NCBI GenBank assembly: GCA_035691285.1
Contig: DASSJI010000093.1
Location: forward strand, 1 to 17,125
Length of the DNA: 17,125 nt
Reading direction: 5' to 3'
Source of the DNA: DATFEN01 sp035691285
GTDB lineage: Bacteria > Acidobacteriota > Vicinamibacteria > Fen-336
Both the position numbers and the translations under genes were made by a program. The notes under the pieces are model-generated. The model was not told the DNA's origin. It saw only the letters and a list, made by a program, of their open reading frames with translations, and did no database searches. Below, in pieces: positions 13,133-17,125 of this stretch (the first letter of the stretch is position 1; every line of letters begins with the position of its first letter).

Positions 13133-14560
13133 CTACTGGATGTATCCCAGCGAGCGAAGCATCTCCTTCTTCTCCTCGTCGCTGCCCTCGCCCTCGGCCG
13201 CGGCGGCGGCCAGGATCGCCTTGCGATCGATGAGGGGCTCGTAGGATTCGATGCGCCTCACCGGGTGTGCGGCGAGGAAGGCCGGCTCGAGCAGCTCGTC
13301 GAGCACGCGCCCCTCCATGTCGCCCGGCACCGGGAGGCCCAGGATGGCGAGGACCGTCGGCGCGACGTCGAGGAGGCTGGCCTTCGCCGGCGTCGCGCCG
13401 CTCCGGATCGGGCCTCCGGCGGCGATCAGCACGCCTTCGATGTGGTGCTTCCCGGACTGGCCCACGGCGATCTCGCCGCGCATGTGGGCCTCCTCGGCCT
13501 CGGGACCCGTGAACATCTTCTCGGCCGGCTTCAGCGCCGGGAGCTGGCCAGAGGCCTCGAAGCCGTGGTCGGAAACGACGAGCACGACCGTCTGCTCGTC
13601 GACACGCTTCAAGAGCTCGGCCAGGAACGCGTCGTTGTGCTCGTACATGTGCGGCACCAGGACGCCGAGCCGCGCGGCCCGCGTCGGGTCGACGCCGCGG
13701 TATGCCTCGGGCTCGTAGTAGTGCCAGAACGTGTGAGAGACCGGATCGTTCGCGACGAGGAACACGCCGGTGAGGTCCGGCTGTCCCCGGGACAACAGGT
13801 GCAGCGCCATCTTCTCCTGGGAGCGCTGGCTGCAGTAGGCGAACTTCACGACCGAGAAGCCGTGGCCGAAGACCGGTCGCTCGGCGAGGCGCATCTCGTC
13901 CTGCTCCTCGGACGTGAGGTCGACCAGCCTGAGCACCTCCTCCATCGGCGGCGCCATGGGATCCACCACGAGCGGCCGCAGCTCCGCGGCGAGGGCGTCG
14001 GGGTAGGTGCGGCCGGTCGTCTTGTGCCCGCCTGCCCAGACGTTCCAGCGGTCCGAGGTGTAGCGATCCGAGACGATCCAGCCGTTGACCGGCTCGGCCG
14101 GCCACGAGGCCCACCAGCCCAGGAAGCCGACGCGCCGGCCGAAGGCGCTGGCGATGTTCCAGAGCGCCAGCGTCCGGCGGTCTTCGGACCCGACCAGGGT
14201 TCCCCGCTTCGGCTTCTTCGGATCCTTGTACACGACGAAGCCGGCGATGCCGTGGTCCTCGCGCTTCTGGCCGGTCGCGATGGACGTCCACAGCACCGGC
14301 GACGCCATGGGGTTCTCGGACAGGAGCGTCGCGCGAGCGCCGCGGGCGATCAAGCCCGCGAAGGCCGGAAGCCGCCCCTCTCGAAGCAGTGGATCCATGA
14401 CCCTGAAGGACGCGCCGTCGATGCCGACGAGCAGGACCTTGTAAGGCGAAGGAGGCGTCCCGCGCGCGAGGCGCTGCATCGGCGTGAGCCACGGCCTCCA
14501 CCAGGCGAGGGCGAGAGCCGCGAGGACGGCCGCAAGCAGGGCCAGGGTACGGGCGCGCAT
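13133..14560 (-). CDS. Type I phosphodiesterase / alkaline phosphatase superfamily protein
   Basis: A 475-residue metal-dependent hydrolase of the type I phosphodiesterase/nucleotide pyrophosphatase group. An N-terminal hydrophobic helix (5-20, no clear cleavage site) suggests a membrane-anchored, periplasm-facing enzyme. Metal and active-site candidates are D48 in LLVGIDGAS, S87 or T92 in NPMASPVLWTSIATG as nucleophile, D272 and H276 in NDPVSHTFWH, D331-H332 in VVSDHGF and H372/H373 in GKHHIEG. The set is complete for two metals. The C-terminus has a charged helix and ends in LRSLGYIQ. It starts at ATG 14560 with AGGCGG just upstream and is divergent from mazG. Substrate (nucleotide, phospholipid headgroup or other phosphodiester) cannot be read from the sequence. 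Confidence 0.88.
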   Translation of the reverse strand: MRARTLALLAAVLAALALAWWRPWLTPMQRLARGTPPSPYKVLLVGIDGASFRVMDPLLREGRLPAFAGLIARGARATLLSENPMASPVLWTSIATGQKREDHGIAGFVVYKDPKKPKRGTLVGSEDRRTLALWNIASAFGRRVGFLGWWASWPAEPVNGWIVSDRYTSDRWNVWAGGHKTTGRTYPDALAAELRPLVVDPMAPPMEEVLRLVDLTSEEQDEMRLAERPVFGHGFSVVKFAYCSQRSQEKMALHLLSRGQPDLTGVFLVANDPVSHTFWHYYEPEAYRGVDPTRAARLGVLVPHMYEHNDAFLAELLKRVDEQTVVLVVSDHGFEASGQLPALKPAEKMFTGPEAEEAHMRGEIAVGQSGKHHIEGVLIAAGGPIRSGATPAKASLLDVAPTVLAILGLPVPGDMEGRVLDELLEPAFLAAHPVRRIESYEPLIDRKAILAAAAAEGEGSDEEKKEMLRSLGYIQ

Positions 14561-14583
14561 CCGCCTATCTTAAGATCGCGGGC
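14561..14583. promoter_or_regulatory. Compact divergent control region with 10-base palindrome
   Basis: Only 23 bases separate the phosphodiesterase and mazG start codons. They hold a perfect palindrome ATCTTAAGAT (14567-14576) in otherwise GC-rich sequence. Read to the right, TATCTT (14566-14571) could be a -10 for mazG; read to the left, TAAGAT (14572-14567) could be a -10 for the phosphodiesterase. Both would give very short or absent leaders. The -35 elements would lie inside the opposite gene. A repressor site is an alternative. Confidence 0.4.
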
Positions 14584-15405
14584 ATGAACGACGGAAAGAC
14601 CCCCGGACAGCGGTTCGGCGAGCTCGTCGACCTGATCGCGCGCCTGCGGGCGCCGGGCGGCTGCCCCTGGGACCGCGAACAGACGCATGACAGCGTGAAG
14701 CCCATGACGATCGAGGAGGCCTACGAGGTCGCGGAGGCGATCGACGAGCGCGACGACGAGGAGCTGTGCGGCGAGCTGGGAGACCTGCTGCTCCAGGTCG
14801 TCTTCCACGCGCAGATGGCGAGGGACCGCGGCGCCTTCGAGATCGGGGAGGTCGTGCGCCGCGTCTCCGAGAAGATGGTGAGGCGCCACCCCCACGTCTT
14901 CGGCGACGACCCCGCGGCGACCTCCGGAGAGGTGCTCCGGAACTGGGAGGCGATCAAGGCGTCGGAGCTCGAGGCCAGGGGCCGGAGGGTGGAGACCGAT
15001 TCGATGCTGGACAGCGTGAAGCCCGGCCTGCCCGGCGTCCTCGAGGCCTTCCAGATGACGACCAAGGTCTCGCGCGTGGGCTTCGACTGGCCCGACGCGC
15101 CGGCCGTCGTGGCGAAGCTCGACGAGGAGGTGCACGAGCTGAAGGACGCCATCTGGCTTCACCCACAGGCGGCCCCGCAGATCGCCGAGGAGATCGGAGA
15201 CCTGCTCTTCGTCGCCGTCAACCTCGCCCGCGTTCTCGGCGTCGATCCCGAAAGCGCCTTGAAGTCCGCCAACCGCAAGTTCCGCCGCCGCTTCCGCTTC
15301 GTCGAAGACCGACTGCGCGAGCGCGGCAAGGAACCCCTCGGCTCGAGCCTCGCCGAGATGGACGCGCTCTGGGACGAGGCGAAGGCCCTCGAGCGCGCAC
15401 GCTGA
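14584..15405 (+). CDS. mazG: Nucleoside triphosphate pyrophosphohydrolase MazG
   Basis: All-alpha NTP pyrophosphohydrolase that hydrolyses (d)NTPs to the monophosphate and pyrophosphate, a cytosolic house-cleaning role that also affects (p)ppGpp-linked stress in E. coli. At 273 residues it has the full two-domain length. Domain 1 shows RLRAPGGCPWDREQTH (20-35) and the metal site EEAYE (44-48) with ELGD (64-67). Domain 2 repeats it as EEVHE (181-185) with EIGD (203-206), then the conserved NRKFRRRFRFVE tail (230-241). Both metal-binding sets look intact. There is no strong ribosome site before ATG 14584, fitting a very short leader from the compact divergent promoter. Confidence 0.96.
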   Translation: MNDGKTPGQRFGELVDLIARLRAPGGCPWDREQTHDSVKPMTIEEAYEVAEAIDERDDEELCGELGDLLLQVVFHAQMARDRGAFEIGEVVRRVSEKMVRRHPHVFGDDPAATSGEVLRNWEAIKASELEARGRRVETDSMLDSVKPGLPGVLEAFQMTTKVSRVGFDWPDAPAVVAKLDEEVHELKDAIWLHPQAAPQIAEEIGDLLFVAVNLARVLGVDPESALKSANRKFRRRFRFVEDRLRERGKEPLGSSLAEMDALWDEAKALERAR

Positions 15406-15441
15406 CGGGGCCCTCTGCTACGCTTGTACCTCCGATCGGGG

Positions 15442-15447
15442 GGTGAG
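15442..15447 (+). promoter_or_regulatory. Ribosome site deciding the isomerase start
   Basis: GGTGAG within a G-rich stretch (15438-15448) ends 3 bases before ATG 15451. It supports that codon over TTG 15424, which has no purine-rich sequence before it. Slightly upstream, TGCTACGCT (15416-15424) resembles a weak extended -10, so the gene may have its own promoter. Confidence 0.4.
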
Positions 15448-15450
15448 GCG

Positions 15451-16338
15451 ATGCGCTCACGGCGAGACTTCCTGGCGTGTGTGGCGGCCGGCCTCGGCGC
15501 CCCGGCGCTCAAGCCCGGCCGGGCGGTGGCCGCGGGAGAGCGAGCTGAGATCAAGACCGTCCTGAACGGGCCGGTCGGCCTGCAGCTCTGGAGCCTGCGC
15601 GAGTACCTGCCGAAGGACCTGCCCGGCACGCTGGCCAAGGTGCGGGGCATGGGCTTCCGCCACGTCGAGAGCGCCGGCCTGTGGGGCCACTCGCTCACCG
15701 CCTTCCGCTCGGCCCTGGACAAGGCGGGCCTGCGCTGCCCGTTCGCCCACATGGGCTTCGAGCGGCTGCGCGACGACCTCGCCGGCGCGCTTCAGGAGGC
15801 GAAGGCGTTCGGGGCGGCCGAGGTCGTGTGCGCGTGGATCCCTCACGAGAAGGCCTTCACCCGCGACGACGCGCTGAAGGCCGCCGCGGCGTTCAATCGC
15901 GCCGGCGGGGCCGCCCGCGACGCGGGCCTGCGCTTCTCCTACCACTGCCACGGCTACGAGTTCGTGCCGTCCCCGGAGGGAACGCTCTTCGACACCCTGG
16001 CGGGCGCCGCCGACGCCTCGCTCGTGGGCTTCCAGATCGACACCTTCCACGCCCATCACGGCGGCGCCGACCCCGCGGCCCTTATCGAGAAGCACAAGGG
16101 GCGCGTGCGGTCGCTCCACCTCAAGGACCAGAGCAAGACCTTCCCGGTCGAGCCCGGCCAGGGCACCGCGCCCCCCGAGGCGGACGTGCCGGTCGGCGCC
16201 GGACAGCTCGACTTCCCCGCCATCCTGCGCGCGGCCGTGAAGGCCGGCGTCTCGCACTACTTCGTGGAGGACGAGAGCACGAACCCGCTCGCCGGCATCC
16301 CGCGTAGCGTCGCGTACCTGGAGGGCCTCAAGCTATAG
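15451..16338 (+). CDS. Tat-signal sugar phosphate isomerase/epimerase-like TIM barrel
   Basis: Xylose isomerase-like TIM-barrel protein of 295 residues (IolE/tagatose epimerase/AP-endonuclease 2 fold family), usually metal-dependent and acting on sugars or inositols. Barrel landmarks are VGLQLWSLREYL (42-53), HVESAGLWG (71-79), YHCHGYEF (164-171), FQIDTFH (194-200), SLHLKDQ (221-227) and FVEDEST (271-277). These provide His, Asp and Glu ligand candidates. The N-terminus MRSRRDFLA followed by a weakly hydrophobic run and VAAG is a twin-arginine signal, suggesting folded export to the periplasm. I chose ATG 15451 rather than the in-frame TTG 15424 because it puts the RR motif at residues 4-5 and has a GGTGAG site just before it. 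It lies 45 bases after mazG with little sign of a functional link. Substrate unknown. Confidence 0.87.
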   Translation: MRSRRDFLACVAAGLGAPALKPGRAVAAGERAEIKTVLNGPVGLQLWSLREYLPKDLPGTLAKVRGMGFRHVESAGLWGHSLTAFRSALDKAGLRCPFAHMGFERLRDDLAGALQEAKAFGAAEVVCAWIPHEKAFTRDDALKAAAAFNRAGGAARDAGLRFSYHCHGYEFVPSPEGTLFDTLAGAADASLVGFQIDTFHAHHGGADPAALIEKHKGRVRSLHLKDQSKTFPVEPGQGTAPPEADVPVGAGQLDFPAILRAAVKAGVSHYFVEDESTNPLAGIPRSVAYLEGLKL

Positions 16339-16341
16339 CCC

Positions 16342-17125
16342 TCAGCGCCGACGCCGTGGACCTCGCCGGCGACGCCCCGGTCCGCTGCCGTGGGGCCGGT
16401 GGTTCCCCGCGCGCTGGGCGCGCATCGCCTTGAGGCGCTCGGGCAGCGGCACCTCGAGCTTCTCCGCCGGCCTCGACGTGTAGTCGAAGCTCGGCAGCGT
16501 GATGCGCGGCAGGCGCTTCCCGATCGCCTTCTCGATCGCGCGCAGGCTCGGCTCCTCGGCGGGCGAGACGAAGAGGAACGCGTCGCCGGTCGCCTCGGCG
16601 CGGCCGGTCCGGCCGACCCGATGCACGTAGTCGTCGGGCGCGGCCGGCACGTCGAAGTTGATCACGTGGGACAGCGCCTCCACGTCGATGCCGCGCGCCG
16701 CGATGTCGGTCGCCACGAGCACCGGGAAGCGGCCCGCCTTGAAGCCGGCGAGCGCCTGGGTGCGCTGGGCCTGGCTGCGATTCCCGTGGATGCGGCCCGC
16801 GGTCACGCCGTGGCGCCCGAGGTAGTCGGCCAGGCGGTTGGCGCGGTGCTTGGTGCGGGTGAACGCGATCACGCTGCGGATGTCGCCGCGCTTCACCAGC
16901 TCGACGAGCAGCGCGGACTTCAGCTCCGCCGGCACCGGGTAGGCCGCCTGGGTGATGCCCACGGGCGGCGCCGAGCGCCGCTCGACCTGGATCGTGACCG
17001 GGCTCCTCAGCATCTCTCGCGACAGCTCCACGATCGGCGGCGGCAGGGTGGCCGAGAAGAACAAAGTCTGGCGACGCGCCGGCAGGCGCTTCAGGACGCG
17101 TCGGATGTCGGGCAGGAAGCCCATG
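16342..17125 (-). CDS. rhlE: RhlE-type DEAD-box RNA helicase (N-terminal part outside window)
   Basis: ATP-dependent RNA helicase; the last 260 residues or so are visible, and the Walker A and DEAD motifs lie beyond the right edge. Numbering from the methionine at 17124: motif III SAT (24-26), motif IV region SVIAFTRTK (84-92), RIHGNRSQAQR (111-121), motif V ATDIAARGID (138-147) and motif VI HRVGRTGRA (168-176). The MGFLPDIRRVL opening is the stretch that follows the DEAD motif in RhlE proteins, so this methionine is internal. The basic C-terminal tail, ending in two runs of four arginines, is a typical RNA-binding extension. Convergent with the isomerase gene, 3 bases apart. RhlE proteins act in ribosome assembly and RNA turnover, often in the cold. 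Confidence 0.93.
   Translation of the reverse strand, partial: MGFLPDIRRVLKRLPARRQTLFFSATLPPPIVELSREMLRSPVTIQVERRSAPPVGITQAAYPVPAELKSALLVELVKRGDIRSVIAFTRTKHRANRLADYLGRHGVTAGRIHGNRSQAQRTQALAGFKAGRFPVLVATDIAARGIDVEALSHVINFDVPAAPDDYVHRVGRTGRAEATGDAFLFVSPAEEPSLRAIEKAIGKRLPRITLPSFDYTSRPAEKLEVPLPERLKAMRAQRAGNHRPHGSGPGRRRRGPRRRR

Noticed and set aside
15424..15450. TTG start for the isomerase, nine codons upstream
   Set aside because: It places residues before the Tat motif, lacks a ribosome site, and overlaps the possible -10 region.

Overview
The window is a very GC-rich (about 70% by eye), gene-dense bacterial chromosome segment. It has no RNA genes, CRISPR array, insertion sequence or phage genes, and no stretch over 100 bases without a gene. 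Three Hanks-type Ser/Thr kinases lie within 11 kb. One has the kinase - membrane helix - TolB-like - TPR layout that is especially common in Acidobacteriota, and the activation-loop and subdomain sequences fit that phylum. I therefore favour an acidobacterial, or otherwise environmental high-GC, genome. This is inferred from protein style, not from a marker gene.

Left, + strand (1-5457): a tight three-gene operon. A kinase cut by the window edge carries GYF_2-like, two-helix membrane and coiled-coil regions. It is followed 7 bases later by an APC-family amino acid permease. The permease overlaps by 4 bases (ATGA) with the kinase/TolB-like/TPR receptor.

Centre, - strand (5470-14560, read right to left): a type I phosphodiesterase of the alkaline phosphatase superfamily, a vapBC toxin-antitoxin pair, an exported P1-family (DmpA/BapA-type) self-cleaving peptidase, and a 1875-residue protein that is the most unusual object here. 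That protein joins a complete Ser/Thr kinase, a STAND/AAA-type ATPase, a helical TPR-like region and two consecutive family-5 (oligopeptide/dipeptide-type) solute-binding domains in one reading frame. It has no visible signal peptide or membrane helix, so the binding domains would be cytosolic.

Right (14584-17125): mazG (+), divergent from the phosphodiesterase across only 23 bases; a Tat-signal sugar isomerase/epimerase-like TIM barrel (+); and the C-terminal part of an RhlE-type DEAD-box helicase (-), convergent and cut by the right edge.

Possible joint working (inference): an exported peptidase, an amino acid permease between two membrane kinases, and a cytosolic kinase with two peptide-type binding domains would fit a peptide/amino-acid sensing and uptake locus. 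Only the adjacency and the domain content are visible; function is untested.
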